From Lachnospiraceae bacterium (lineage in GTDB: Bacteria > Bacillota > Clostridia > Lachnospirales > Lachnospiraceae), in assembly GCA_017427685.1 (NCBI GenBank), contig JAFRSH010000024.1, positions 1 through 64,000 on the forward strand: DNA of 64,000 bases, in the 5' to 3' direction. Under the pieces are notes generated by a model. The model worked only from the letters and a program-made list of their open reading frames with translations, was not told where the DNA came from and searched no databases. The translations under genes and the position numbers were made by a program. This document shows, piece by piece, positions 7,433 to 16,950 of the stretch. Numbering within the stretch: position 1 is the first letter of the stretch; every line of letters starts with the position of its first letter.

Positions 7433-8701
7433 ATGACAAGCTTCTACACCTCGGTACATCTTGATGAGAGCCTGTGTAAGGGCTGCATCAACTGTATCAA
7501 GCGTTGCCCCACGGAGGCGATCCGTGTACGTAACGGCAAGGCCGTGATCACCAAGGAATTCTGCATCGATTGCGGCGAGTGCATCAGACATTGTAAGAAT
7601 CATGCCAAGCTGTCCACTCACGACAGCCTGGATTCCATGAACGAATATAAATATACGGTTGCTCTTCCTGCGCCTTCTCTTTATGCTCAGGTCAACAACA
7701 TCGAGGATGTGGACATCGTTCTCACCGCACTCAAGCGGATGGGATTCTCCGATGTTTTCGAGGTGAGCGCTGCAGCCGAGATCGTTTCATCCCTTTCAAG
7801 AGAGTATATCAGAAATCATAAGGATCAATGGCCTCTGATCAGTACGGCGTGCCCTACTGTGACAAGGCTTATCAGAGTGCGTTTCCCGAATCTTCTCGAG
7901 CACCTGCTCCCCATCCTGCCGCCCATGGAGATCGCGGCGCGGATGGCCCGCAAGCGCGCAATCGAGAAGACCGGGCTTCCTTCGGAGGATATCGGGATCT
8001 TCTTTATCTCGCCCTGCCCCGCCAAGGTTACTTCAGTCAAGTTCCCTCTCGGCTACGAGAAGAGCGAGGTTGACCGCGTGCTCGCCATGAAGGACGTTTA
8101 CCCGGGCCTTATCCAGGCCATGAAGGACGTTGTCGAGGACGGTCAGATCGAGGAGCTCTCGTCGACCGGCAATATCGGCATCAGCTGGGGCGGCTCCGGC
8201 GGTGAGGCCGGCGGACTCCTCACGGATTCCTACCTCGCGGCCGACGGTATCGAGAACGTCATCAAGGTTCTCGAGGACCTCGAGGACAACAAGTTTGCCA
8301 ACACACTTTCATTTATAGAGCTGAACGCCTGCAGCGGCGGCTGCGTGGGCGGCGTACTGGCGGTTGAGAATCCCTTCCTTGCGAAGGTTAAGCTCAAGAG
8401 CCTCAGGAAGTACCTCCCGATCGCCCGCACGCATGACACGCCCGACGATATCGGACTTGCGTTCACAAGGGACGTTGCCTACGAGCCCGTCTTCAACCTC
8501 GGTGGCAACATGGCGGAGCGACTCAGCAAGATGTCGCAGCTCGAAGAACTCATGGACAAGTTCCCCGGACTCGATTGCGGTTCGTGCGGCGCTCCCACAT
8601 GTAAGGCACTTGCGGAGGACATCGTGCGCGGTATGGCACGCGAGACAGACTGCATCCACGTGCTCCGCAGTTACATCCGTAAGATTTCAGACGGGATCTG
8701 A
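7433..8701 (+). CDS. Putative sensory [FeFe]-hydrogenase (HydS-like)
   Basis: A 422-residue [FeFe]-hydrogenase homologue. Two N-terminal 4Fe-4S motifs (CKGCINCIKRC, CIDCGECIRHC) lead into an H-cluster domain with altered signatures: STACPT (Cys140) for TSCCP, SPCPAK (Cys195) for MPCxxK, and ELNACSGGC (Cys300, Cys304) for ExMACPGGC. The four probable cluster cysteines remain, but the proton-relay cysteine is Ala139 and both conserved methionines are lost, as reported for sensory group C/D enzymes. A C-terminal Fe-S motif DCGSCGAPTC (near 378-387) follows. A GGAGGG ribosome site precedes ATG 7433. A role as H2 or redox sensor for the hyd operon is inferred. Confidence 0.82.
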   Translation: MTSFYTSVHLDESLCKGCINCIKRCPTEAIRVRNGKAVITKEFCIDCGECIRHCKNHAKLSTHDSLDSMNEYKYTVALPAPSLYAQVNNIEDVDIVLTALKRMGFSDVFEVSAAAEIVSSLSREYIRNHKDQWPLISTACPTVTRLIRVRFPNLLEHLLPILPPMEIAARMARKRAIEKTGLPSEDIGIFFISPCPAKVTSVKFPLGYEKSEVDRVLAMKDVYPGLIQAMKDVVEDGQIEELSSTGNIGISWGGSGGEAGGLLTDSYLAADGIENVIKVLEDLEDNKFANTLSFIELNACSGGCVGGVLAVENPFLAKVKLKSLRKYLPIARTHDTPDDIGLAFTRDVAYEPVFNLGGNMAERLSKMSQLEELMDKFPGLDCGSCGAPTCKALAEDIVRGMARETDCIHVLRSYIRKISDGI

Positions 8702-8790
8702 TATAAAGAAATTGATTTAAAGTATTTGATATAAAGAATTTGATGCATGGATGACCCCGAAAACAGGAGGAGAGGCATCAAAAAAGTGGG

Positions 8791-8950
8791 AAAACAAGAA
8801 TCCCGCCGCCTGAAAAGAAGAAATCGAGAGAAAAAGGACAGCGGGAAATTGAAAAAGAGAAATCCCGCTGCCTGAAAAGAGGAAACCGAGAGAAAAAGGA
8901 CAGCGGGAAATTGAAAAAGAGAAATCCCGCCGCCTGAAAAGAGAAAAAAG
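8791..8950. repeat. 62-bp-period tandem array, copy A
   Basis: About 2.5 units with an exact 62-bp period; ATCCCGC begins at 8801, 8863 and 8925. Each unit can form an 8-bp stem CAGCGGGA/TCCCGCTG around an A-rich 16-base loop. It lies between the HydS-like gene and the second DRTGG gene and shares its hairpin core with the array at 37664. Confidence 0.85.
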
Positions 8951-8982
8951 AGTGAAAAGGGACAGCTCAGAAAGGAAAGCAT

Positions 8983-9309
8983 ATGACAGTTGAAAATCTT
9001 TACAACGCTGAGGGTCTAAAGACTGTGTGCCCGGGTGATTCCGCGAAGGAGATCACCGGGGTTTATTGCTGTGACATGCTCAGTGTCGCAATGAGCAAGG
9101 CTCCCGCAGGGGCTTGCTGGGTGACAGTCGTGAGCAACCTCAACACGCTCGCGGTTGCATCGCTCACGGACTGTGCTTGCGTGATCATCGCCGGCGGCGT
9201 CGCTGTGGGAGAGGACGTCAGGGCGAAAGCGGAGAGCGAAGGGATCTCCGTATTCACGAGCGAGGAGCCTGTCTTTGAGACAGCACTTAAAGTGCATGAG
9301 ATCCTTTGA
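8983..9309 (+). CDS. Second DRTGG-domain protein
   Basis: A 108-residue protein with the same architecture as the DRTGG protein at 6462 but diverged in sequence: ITGVYCCDMLSVAMSKAP, WVTVVSNLNTLAVASL, ACVIIAGGV and GISVFTSEEPVFETA. It starts at the ATG at 8983, following GAAAGG. It is separated from the HydS-like gene by the repeat array but stays in the usual order DRTGG, ATPase, sensory hydrogenase, DRTGG, PHP. A ligand-binding accessory role is inferred from that order. Confidence 0.75.
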   Translation: MTVENLYNAEGLKTVCPGDSAKEITGVYCCDMLSVAMSKAPAGACWVTVVSNLNTLAVASLTDCACVIIAGGVAVGEDVRAKAESEGISVFTSEEPVFETALKVHEIL

Positions 9310-9412
9310 GTGACGGTCTCATTCAGTTGCAGTGGATATTGTTACTATGATCACCATGTCGCGGAGCAACGAAGCCACGTGATATGATCCGGAAAGATAA
9401 CGGGCTAAAACC

Positions 9413-10126
9413 ATGCACTCCATCAGTTATGATCTGCACATCCACACCTGCCTTTCGCCATGCGGTGACAACGACAACACGCCGGCGAACATAGTGGGTA
9501 TGGCTGCCCTCAAGGGGCTTGACGTGATCGCGATCACGGATCACAACGCCGCACGAAACTGCGCACCGGCCATGGAGCTGGGGCAGGAGTACGGCGTTCT
9601 TGTTATACCCGGGATGGAGCTGACCACCATGGAGGAGATCCACGTCCTGTGCCTGTTCCCCGAGCTTGAGGGTGCGCTTGATTTCGACAAGTTCGTGTAC
9701 AAGCGTCTTCAGAAGGTCGAGAACAAGCCAGCCGTTTTCGGACACCAGTACTGTGTTGATAAGGAAGAGAAGCTCCTCTACGAGGACCCGTACCTCCTGA
9801 TCAACGCCACCGACATCGCCTTCGACGAGGTGGAGGGTCCGGTAAAGGCCCGCGGCGGGATCGCCATCCCCGCGCATCTCGACAAGTCATCGACGAGCTT
9901 GCTCTCAAGCCTTGGCTACGTGCCGCCCGAGAGCACTTTTAAGGTCTTCGAGCTCAAGGACATGGCCAAGCTTCACGCGCTGAGGGAGGCGCATCCCTAC
10001 CTGCGCGATTGCCGCGTCATCACCGACTCGGACGCTCATTATCTTGAGCACATTAACGAACCCGTCAATTTCCTTGAGGTGGAGGAAAAGAGTATCGCGG
10101 GCGTGCTTAAAGCACTCAAAGCCTGA
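9413..10126 (+). CDS. PHP-domain metal-dependent phosphoesterase
   Basis: A 237-residue PHP protein. Metal-binding motifs are DLHIHTCLSPCG (His9, His11), AITDHNA, IPGMELTT, GIAIPAHLD and ITDSDAHYLEH. It is a stand-alone phosphoesterase of the YciV/TrpH-like class, commonly found between DRTGG genes and the NuoE-like gene in clostridial hydrogenase clusters. Here the NuoE-like gene is 13 kb away. Substrate is unknown; an oligonucleotide or nucleotide phosphate is likely from the family. The ribosome site is weak (GGGCTAAA region). The 103-base gap before it holds no clear signal. Confidence 0.82.
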   Translation: MHSISYDLHIHTCLSPCGDNDNTPANIVGMAALKGLDVIAITDHNAARNCAPAMELGQEYGVLVIPGMELTTMEEIHVLCLFPELEGALDFDKFVYKRLQKVENKPAVFGHQYCVDKEEKLLYEDPYLLINATDIAFDEVEGPVKARGGIAIPAHLDKSSTSLLSSLGYVPPESTFKVFELKDMAKLHALREAHPYLRDCRVITDSDAHYLEHINEPVNFLEVEEKSIAGVLKALKA

Positions 10127-10163
10127 TACCGACGGGATGAAATAAGCGTAACAAAGGACAACT

Positions 10164-13100
10164 ATGGGAGTTAACATGAGATCATTATTTCACAACACTT
10201 CGCGTGTATCACTTTTAAGAAGACTCGCAGCAACGCTTATGCTCATGCTGTTTGTCTTTCCCGTCTTCACGGGCAGCACCTTCCGTCTGTCAGCGGATGA
10301 AGACACCGAAGTCGATTACCTCGCCGAGTACGAGGCGATCTTTTACGACAGCTACGACGGACTTGTTTCGGCGCAGATCAATGCCGTGGCTCAGACCGAT
10401 GACGGCTACATCTGGGTCGGGACCTACTCCGGTCTCTATCGTTACGACGGTCAGAAATTCGCCAAGAGCAACGTGAGCAGCGAGATCTACAGCGTTATGG
10501 CCCTCTACGTTGATTCAAAGGGTGTGCTCTGGATCGGAACTAACGACAGCGGTCTGTTCGGCTTTGATCCGGCAACAGGCGAAGTTTCCCACATAAGCGT
10601 TAAGGAAGGCCTTCCTTCCGACTCCATCAGATCCCTCGCCGAGGACAGGACGGGTCGTCTCTTCGTCGGAACCGTTTCCAACCTCGCGATCATCGGCGAG
10701 GAGGGCTCGATCGCGGTCTGTGACGAGAGCAAGGGCACCGGCTGGTCGGAGATCACGGGCATCAGGTCGCTCGGACTCCTCGATGACAACATCATGGCGG
10801 GCGTTACGAACGCGGGCGCGCTGTTCTTCTGCAGAGGCTCGGAGCTTGTGAGAGTCGCGACCGTGGACAGGCCGGGCGTTTACTACACCGCCGTGAGCCG
10901 TAACAATACAGCAAGGACAGGTGAAAAGGGCAGACTGATCGCGGGTACATCGGACGACGAGATCGAACTGCTCTCATACGAAAACGGCAAGCTTGAGAAG
11001 CTCAGCGTTATCGACGGGATGGCCGTCATGTACTTCAACGACATCTTTTACGACGCGGATGAGGGCGGTTACTTCTTCTGCGGTGAGAGCGGGATGGGCT
11101 TCCTGTCGGACCGCACGGGGCGCGTGACGTACCTCATGCAGGACAAGTTCCAGTCATCCGTCTCCGGCGTGTGCAAGGATTATCAGGGCAATATCTGGTT
11201 CGTTTCGAACAAGCAGGGTATCATCGAGTACTCCCGCAACCCCTTCATGGATGTGTTCGTCAGATCGGGACTTGTGGGCGAGGTCGTCAACAGCGTTATC
11301 CTGCAGGGTAACGACCTCTTTATCGGCATGGACAACGGGCTCAGGGTTGTCGATGTAAATACCTTCGAAGTTAAGAACTACAGCTACATAGACGAGTTTG
11401 AAGGAGTCAGGATCCGAAACATCTTTGAGGATTCGCAGGGGAATATTTGGGTATCGACGTACGGGCGCAGCGGCCTTGTCGAGATCACGAAGGACGGCGG
11501 ACTCAAGGAATTTAACGAAGCAACCGCGGGCACGCTCGGCGGGCGCTTCAGGTTGTGCTGCGAGACGGAGGACGGAACGATCCTCGCCGCCAGCAACATG
11601 GGTCTCAACTACATTAAGGACGGGCAGGTCGTTGACACTCTCGGCGAGAACGAGGGACTGTCCGCCGCTCAGATCCTCACGATCGTTCCCAGTACGGACG
11701 GAAGCGTGCTCGTCGGGTCGGACGGTGACGGCGTTTACCGCATCAGGAACGGGGAGGTCATCGATCATATCGGGAATTCGAGAGGTCTGACAACGCTCGT
11801 TGTCCTAAGGATCGTTCCCTGCGAGGGTGGCTACCTCTACGTCACGAGTAACGCGATCTACCATGACAACGGCACCAAGGTCAGGAAGCTCGACAGGTTC
11901 CCTTATTCGAACAACTACGACGTCTTTATTTCGGAGGACGGGCAGGCCTGGATCAGTTCGAGTGCCGGCATATACATTGTAAAAGAAACAGACCTCATAC
12001 AGAACGGCGACTACCGCTACACACTGCTTGATTACAACCGCGGATTCACGACATCGCTGACCGCGAACGCATGGAACGCATTCCGTGACGGGATGCTCTA
12101 CCTGTGCTGCACGGACGGCGTGCGAAGAATCTCGACCGGCGGGTACGACCTTGCGGGCAACGATTACTTCATCGCCCTGAGCGACCTTAAGTATGATGAA
12201 ACCTCGATCACGGCAGACAAAGACGGGATCTACAGGATCCCTTCCGGCAGCGGACGTATCGAGATCGACGCGTCGATCTTCAATTATTCGCTCTCGAACC
12301 CGCTGATCCACATGTACCTTGAGGGCACGAAGGACGACGGTATCACCATGTTCCAGAAGAGCCTGACGCCCCTCAACTACACGAACCTTCCCTACGGCAA
12401 TTACACGCTGCACATTCAGGTGCTCGACGTGATCGAGCGGAACATCCTGAGGGACGAGGTCTACCGCATCTACAAAGAGCCCGCGATGACCGAGCTGTTC
12501 ATCTTCAAGCTCCTGATCACGCTTGCGGGCGCGGGTTTCGTGGCCTTCGTAGTTTGGAGGATAATCCGCGGGACCATCATCAAGCGTCAGATGATCATGA
12601 TCCGCGAGGCGAAGGAAGAGGCGGAGCGCGCGAACAGCGCGAAATCAAGGTTCCTCGCCAATATCTCGCATGAGATCAGGACGCCCATCAACACCATCAT
12701 GGGCATGGACGAGATGATCCTGAGGGAAGACAGAAAAGAAGCCGGAGTCGACTACTCCAAGGCTGTCGTCGGTTACGCGCGATCTATCAAGAGCGCGTCC
12801 GAGTCGCTCCTCGGGCTTGTCAACGATATACTTGACCTTTCGAAGGCCGAGTCCGGCAAGATGAACCTTGTCGAGCGCGAATACGACACGATCGAGCTTC
12901 TGCGCGGAGTTTCGGGCATGATCGGTGTCAGGAGCGAAGAGAAAGGGCTTGAGTTTAAGACGGACATCGACCCGCATCTCCCGAAGAAGCTCTACGGTGA
13001 CGACGGCAAGATCAAGCAGGTGCTCCTCAACCTCCTGACGAACGCGGTGAAGTACACCCCTAAGGGCGGATTCACGCTCTCGGCGCGGATCTGTGATTTC

Positions 13101-14645
13101 GAGGAGAGTGACGAAACAATTGTTACAACCGACTCTTCCGGTGCGGAAGACCCGGAAAGTGCAGTACATAAGGATGTTACAAAGAGGTCCGGTAGTATGG
13201 AAGAAGCGGGTCAGGAAGCTGTGGATGCCGGAACAAAGACTCTGGGGACAGAAAAGATCAGGATCAGATTCGCCGTCTCTGACACCGGTATCGGCATCAG
13301 ACCCGAGGATATGGACAAGCTTTTCACAGCGTTTGAGAGGCTTGATGAGAAGAAGAACAGTGGTATCCAGGGCACGGGCCTCGGACTCGACATCTCGCAG
13401 AAGATGGTCGAACTCATGGGAAGCGAGCTGAAGGTTACGAGTGTCTACGGCGAAGGGTCGGAGTTCAGCTTTGAGATTGAGCAGACCGTGATCGTAGACG
13501 AACCTATCGGCGAGTTCACCGAAAGTGCCGCACATGAGGAGATCGACGTATATAAGCCACTGTTTGTCGCTCCCGAAGGCAAGGTTCTGGTTGTCGACGA
13601 TTCGGACATGAACCTTAAGGTTGTGAAGAGACTCCTCAAAGACACGAAACTGCAGGTCGACACGGTCCTGAGCGGTGCCGCGTGTCTTGACGCGATCGAT
13701 GCACGCGATTACCATATCGTGCTCCTCGATCACATGATGCCCGGAATGGACGGCATAGAGACCGTTCACAGGATCAGGGAGAAGTTCCCGGATCTGCCTG
13801 TTTTCGCACTGACCGCGAACGCAGCAACGAGTGGTACAGAGTACTACATCAGCGAAGGCTTCAACGGTTACCTCGCGAAACCCGTCGAGGCCCTGAAGCT
13901 CGAGGAAACACTCAAGCAGTATATCCCCGAAGAGCTGCAGTACGATTATGATGAGTACATGCAGTCCGACAGCCCGAAAGCAAGGGGTGAGGGGTTAAAT
14001 GAGAGTGCCGACGGCATAAGCGTTAACGGTCCTGAGGGACAAGAGGAGACAGGAAAGAAAGATTTCTATAAGATGCTCGCCGAAACAGACGGTATCAACG
14101 TTTCGGACGGCGTGAAGTTCTGCGGGTCAAAAGAGGGCTTCGTGGAGGCCGCGAAGGACTTCTACGAGATGATCCCCGACAGGTCCGGTGAGATCGAGAG
14201 GCTTTACGACGAGGGCAACATTGAGCTCTATACCATCAAAGTGCATGCGCTCAAGAGTGCCGCGAGGATGGTCGGAGCGGGTGAGCTCTCAAAGCTTGCC
14301 GAATCGCTCGAGGATGCGGGCAAGTCGGGCGACACCGAGTTTATCGGAGCGCACAGCTACGAACTGCTGGAGATCTACAGGAAGTTCACCTCCGCGCTTT
14401 CGTTCTTCGAGGAGAGTACGGACTTTAAGAGCGGTGAGGCGATCGACGGCGAGATGCTCGAGGATGCATATGCGTCGCTGGCTGAGGTCTGCGAGGTGCA
14501 GGACTACGACTCGGCGGAGATGATCATCGATTCGCTTAAGGAATACAGGCTTCCGGACGGGGACGCCGAAAGGATGCACAGCATCGAAAAGAGCATGAAA
14601 CAGCTTGATTGGGATGAAATGATTGAATTGATCCGCTCAAGGTAA
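10164..14645 (+). CDS. Hybrid sensor histidine kinase with beta-propeller sensor, receiver and Hpt domains
   Basis: A 1493-residue one-protein phosphorelay. In order: signal peptide (about 10-37), extracellular two-component-propeller repeats (GYIWVGTYSGLYRYDG, LWIGTNDSGLFGFDP and others, to about 660), a Y_Y_Y-like beta domain, a membrane segment (about 778-800), the dimerisation helix with phosphorylated His836 in ISHEIRTPINT, a HATPase domain (LLNLLTNAVKYT, DTGIGI, GTGLGLDIS), a receiver with Asp1189 in LLDHMMPG, and a C-terminal Hpt with His1361 in KVHALKS. Such sensors, known from Bacteroides HTCS proteins, often detect oligosaccharides. A polar low-complexity insert of about 45 residues lies inside the ATPase domain. 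Either ATG 10164 or ATG 10176 could start it. No DNA-binding output domain is present, so output must pass to another protein. Confidence 0.9.
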   Translation: MGVNMRSLFHNTSRVSLLRRLAATLMLMLFVFPVFTGSTFRLSADEDTEVDYLAEYEAIFYDSYDGLVSAQINAVAQTDDGYIWVGTYSGLYRYDGQKFAKSNVSSEIYSVMALYVDSKGVLWIGTNDSGLFGFDPATGEVSHISVKEGLPSDSIRSLAEDRTGRLFVGTVSNLAIIGEEGSIAVCDESKGTGWSEITGIRSLGLLDDNIMAGVTNAGALFFCRGSELVRVATVDRPGVYYTAVSRNNTARTGEKGRLIAGTSDDEIELLSYENGKLEKLSVIDGMAVMYFNDIFYDADEGGYFFCGESGMGFLSDRTGRVTYLMQDKFQSSVSGVCKDYQGNIWFVSNKQGIIEYSRNPFMDVFVRSGLVGEVVNSVILQGNDLFIGMDNGLRVVDVNTFEVKNYSYIDEFEGVRIRNIFEDSQGNIWVSTYGRSGLVEITKDGGLKEFNEATAGTLGGRFRLCCETEDGTILAASNMGLNYIKDGQVVDTLGENEGLSAAQILTIVPSTDGSVLVGSDGDGVYRIRNGEVIDHIGNSRGLTTLVVLRIVPCEGGYLYVTSNAIYHDNGTKVRKLDRFPYSNNYDVFISEDGQAWISSSAGIYIVKETDLIQNGDYRYTLLDYNRGFTTSLTANAWNAFRDGMLYLCCTDGVRRISTGGYDLAGNDYFIALSDLKYDETSITADKDGIYRIPSGSGRIEIDASIFNYSLSNPLIHMYLEGTKDDGITMFQKSLTPLNYTNLPYGNYTLHIQVLDVIERNILRDEVYRIYKEPAMTELFIFKLLITLAGAGFVAFVVWRIIRGTIIKRQMIMIREAKEEAERANSAKSRFLANISHEIRTPINTIMGMDEMILREDRKEAGVDYSKAVVGYARSIKSASESLLGLVNDILDLSKAESGKMNLVEREYDTIELLRGVSGMIGVRSEEKGLEFKTDIDPHLPKKLYGDDGKIKQVLLNLLTNAVKYTPKGGFTLSARICDFEESDETIVTTDSSGAEDPESAVHKDVTKRSGSMEEAGQEAVDAGTKTLGTEKIRIRFAVSDTGIGIRPEDMDKLFTAFERLDEKKNSGIQGTGLGLDISQKMVELMGSELKVTSVYGEGSEFSFEIEQTVIVDEPIGEFTESAAHEEIDVYKPLFVAPEGKVLVVDDSDMNLKVVKRLLKDTKLQVDTVLSGAACLDAIDARDYHIVLLDHMMPGMDGIETVHRIREKFPDLPVFALTANAATSGTEYYISEGFNGYLAKPVEALKLEETLKQYIPEELQYDYDEYMQSDSPKARGEGLNESADGISVNGPEGQEETGKKDFYKMLAETDGINVSDGVKFCGSKEGFVEAAKDFYEMIPDRSGEIERLYDEGNIELYTIKVHALKSAARMVGAGELSKLAESLEDAGKSGDTEFIGAHSYELLEIYRKFTSALSFFEESTDFKSGEAIDGEMLEDAYASLAEVCEVQDYDSAEMIIDSLKEYRLPDGDAERMHSIEKSMKQLDWDEMIELIRSR

Positions 14646-14726
14646 TACAATAGCAGTTGATATGACACAAAGGGACGACGATTTTAGGGTCGTGATTTAT
14701 AAAGAGTGTATAACAGGGGGACCGCC

Positions 14727-15479
14727 ATGCGAACAGTCAGTGTAATGATCGTGGGTGAAAAAGAGAGTTTTTTGATCAGAACACTTGTGAAGAAACTTAA
14801 GGATTCGGGATTTGAGGCGTATTTCTGCAATACCGTGGTAGACAAGATCTCCGCGAAGCTGGCCGATACGGACGCCGTGATCTGGTATCTCGACGGGGTT
14901 GAGAGTGCGAAGCCGCTGGTTGCGCATTTCCTTGACGACCATCTTGCAGATGGGGAGAAGAGTCTGATCCTGATCGGTGAGAAGAACGAGACGAATGAGC
15001 TTGCGCGCCACTTCAAGCCGGGGATCGTTTCCGAGACCTTCCCGCGTCCGCTCCAGACCGAGCAGCTTATCGAGTACCTGCAGAGGAGCGGTAATCCCGG
15101 TGCTACGGCAGCAAAGAAGACGATCCTCATAGTGGATGACGATCCGGCGTATATGGGCGTTATCCGTGACTGGCTGCGCGGCAGCTACAAGGTTGCGATG
15201 GCGAACTCGGGACTTCAGGCCATCAAGTGGCTCGGAGCCAACAGTGCGGACCTGATCCTGCTTGACTTTGAAATGCCTGTCACGAGCGGACCGCAGGTTC
15301 TTGAGATGCTCAGGAGCGAGGAGGAAACGGCTTCGATACCGGTGTTCTTCCTGACGGGACGCAATGATAAAGAAAGCGTCATGCAGGTGGTTTCTCTCAA
15401 GCCTGAGAACTACCTCCTGAAGACGATCCAGAGGGACAAGCTCCTTGAAGTGCTTGGGGAGTTTTTTAGGAAGGCGTGA
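14727..15479 (+). CDS. Response regulator with a degenerate N-terminal receiver-like domain
   Basis: A 250-residue protein just after the hybrid kinase. The first half (VSVMIVGEKESFLIRTL, DAVIWYLDG) has receiver-like secondary structure but lacks the acidic pair and phosphoacceptor. The second half is a canonical receiver: ILIVDDDPAYM, the phosphoacceptor Asp in LILLDFEMP, Thr in FFLTGR and Lys in NYLLKTI. No output domain is seen. ATG 14727 is preferred over 14706 because AGGGGG lies 6 bases before it. Its architecture matches the protein at 61424. It is likely a phosphorelay partner of the kinase or of an Hpt protein. Confidence 0.8.
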   Translation: MRTVSVMIVGEKESFLIRTLVKKLKDSGFEAYFCNTVVDKISAKLADTDAVIWYLDGVESAKPLVAHFLDDHLADGEKSLILIGEKNETNELARHFKPGIVSETFPRPLQTEQLIEYLQRSGNPGATAAKKTILIVDDDPAYMGVIRDWLRGSYKVAMANSGLQAIKWLGANSADLILLDFEMPVTSGPQVLEMLRSEEETASIPVFFLTGRNDKESVMQVVSLKPENYLLKTIQRDKLLEVLGEFFRKA

Positions 15480-15618
15480 CGACGTGATGTAAAACGCACG
15501 GATGTGGTCTGCGTATAGGAAAAGGGACTGACAGGATCGAAATCGACAACGGAGACAGTGGTCCGGCGTATAGTTTGGGGTGCGAGAAAACAGAAAACGT
15601 AATGAGAGGGAGCAGTAA

Positions 15619-16797
15619 ATGAAGAAGTGGATCTGGATCATATGTGGGATAGTCGCAACGATCGGAATCGCGGCAGCGCTGATACTCATCTTTGTGGTCG
15701 GACGCAATGATTACCGTTCGATAAAGGTGTTTGAGATCGGCGGAGACGTCAGGGTTGAACGTGAGAAGGACAAGCTTGACGCGTTCGAGAACATGTCGCT
15801 CAAATCGGGGGATGTCCTGGAAGTTCCCGATGGGGGATTCGTCAGACTCAAGCTTGACGATGACAAGTATGTGTACCTCGAGGCAGGTACAAGGATAGAG
15901 CTTTACGCTACCGGAGACGAGAAGAACAGTAAAACACGTGTGTTTGTCGAGCGAGGCTCGATGCTGACCGAGGTCAGGAAGAAGCTTACGGCCAAATCGT
16001 CTTATGATATCGTGACACCCAACACCTGTCTGTCGATCCGCGGTACCAAGACTATGACCGAGGTTATAGAAGACGCCGCAACAGGTGACATCAAGACCAA
16101 CAGTGCCGTTATCGAAGGCAAGGTCAAACTGATGGCTTTCAGGGTGGACTCTGACGGCAAGGTCGTCTCTGCAGAGAAGTCCCTCGGAGAGGGCGAGAGT
16201 AACTCTGTTTCTACTGCGAAGGACGAGCTTGTTTCCAAGGAAGAGATGGAGTCGATCGTTGAATTCGAGCAGACTCTCGACGGTAAGGATGTTGATATCC
16301 TTTCCGAGGAAGAAGCCGGTATCAGGTTTGACGAGGCAGACTTTAAGGCAGCGTTCCTTGAGAACTTAAAGAAGTACCTCTCGGATAATTTCATGAGCCT
16401 GTTTGACGGCACGGGTCTCACATCCGAGAAGCTTGAGAGCCTCAGCGAAGGCCTCAATTCGCTCAAGGGTTATCTTGATAAAGCCAGGGAGGCCACCGAA
16501 GAAGCAAAGGAAAAGATAGCGGAGAAGTACGGGATAGAAGACATAGACAACATTAATCCCGAAACCGTTGATCCCGAGAAGTTCAATTCTGAAGAAGTCG
16601 ATCCCGACGAGCTCAGGTCTGAATTATTGGAAGGACTGGTACAGGGATTTGGCGATCAGGAACAGGACGCTTCTGATAACGATCCGTCGAGATCTGAGAC
16701 AGATGATCTTCCCGAAGGTTTCAGTCGGGATATTGCAAATGATCTGGTGAATATCGCGGACGGATTAAAGGGTCTGTTCTCACAGGGAACAGACTGA
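15619..16797 (+). CDS. FecR-domain membrane-anchored protein
   Basis: A 392-residue protein with an N-terminal membrane anchor (about 4-26), then a FecR-like beta domain (about 33-200: YRSIKVFEIGGDV, LKLDDDKYVYLEAGT, RGSMLTEVRKKL, YDIVTPNTCLSIRGTKT), and an acidic, helical C-terminal half (EAREATEEAKEKIAEKYG). The FecR part is clearly homologous to the first 200 residues of the two giant proteins at 18560 and 28495, but there is no FecI-type sigma factor or TonB receptor nearby, so classical FecR signalling is unlikely. AGAGGGAG precedes the ATG. It probably lies outside the membrane. Confidence 0.78.
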   Translation: MKKWIWIICGIVATIGIAAALILIFVVGRNDYRSIKVFEIGGDVRVEREKDKLDAFENMSLKSGDVLEVPDGGFVRLKLDDDKYVYLEAGTRIELYATGDEKNSKTRVFVERGSMLTEVRKKLTAKSSYDIVTPNTCLSIRGTKTMTEVIEDAATGDIKTNSAVIEGKVKLMAFRVDSDGKVVSAEKSLGEGESNSVSTAKDELVSKEEMESIVEFEQTLDGKDVDILSEEEAGIRFDEADFKAAFLENLKKYLSDNFMSLFDGTGLTSEKLESLSEGLNSLKGYLDKAREATEEAKEKIAEKYGIEDIDNINPETVDPEKFNSEEVDPDELRSELLEGLVQGFGDQEQDASDNDPSRSETDDLPEGFSRDIANDLVNIADGLKGLFSQGTD

Positions 16798-16818
16798 ACC
16801 GCAGACTGACCGGGCGAC

Positions 16819-16847
16819 TTGACACTTCGGATCAAGTCAAAGATAAT
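16819..16847 (+). promoter_or_regulatory. Sigma-A-type promoter of the protease gene
   Basis: A perfect TTGACA at 16819-16824 is 17 bp from GATAAT at 16842-16847, about 100 bases before the protease ATG. GATCAAGT occurs in the spacer region (16830) and again downstream at 16891. Confidence 0.7.
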
Positions 16848-16950
16848 ATACGTATGTTTTCAATTTGAACATGGGGAGCTTCATACTTTTGATCAAGTTG
16901 TAAGGCGGAGATTATACAGCGAGCATTACGCTGCTAAAGAGGAGCATATA

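Noticed and set aside
15619..16797. Classical FecIR iron signalling system
   Set aside because: There is no ECF sigma factor or TonB-dependent receptor, and the organism appears Gram-positive; only the FecR-like fold is shared.
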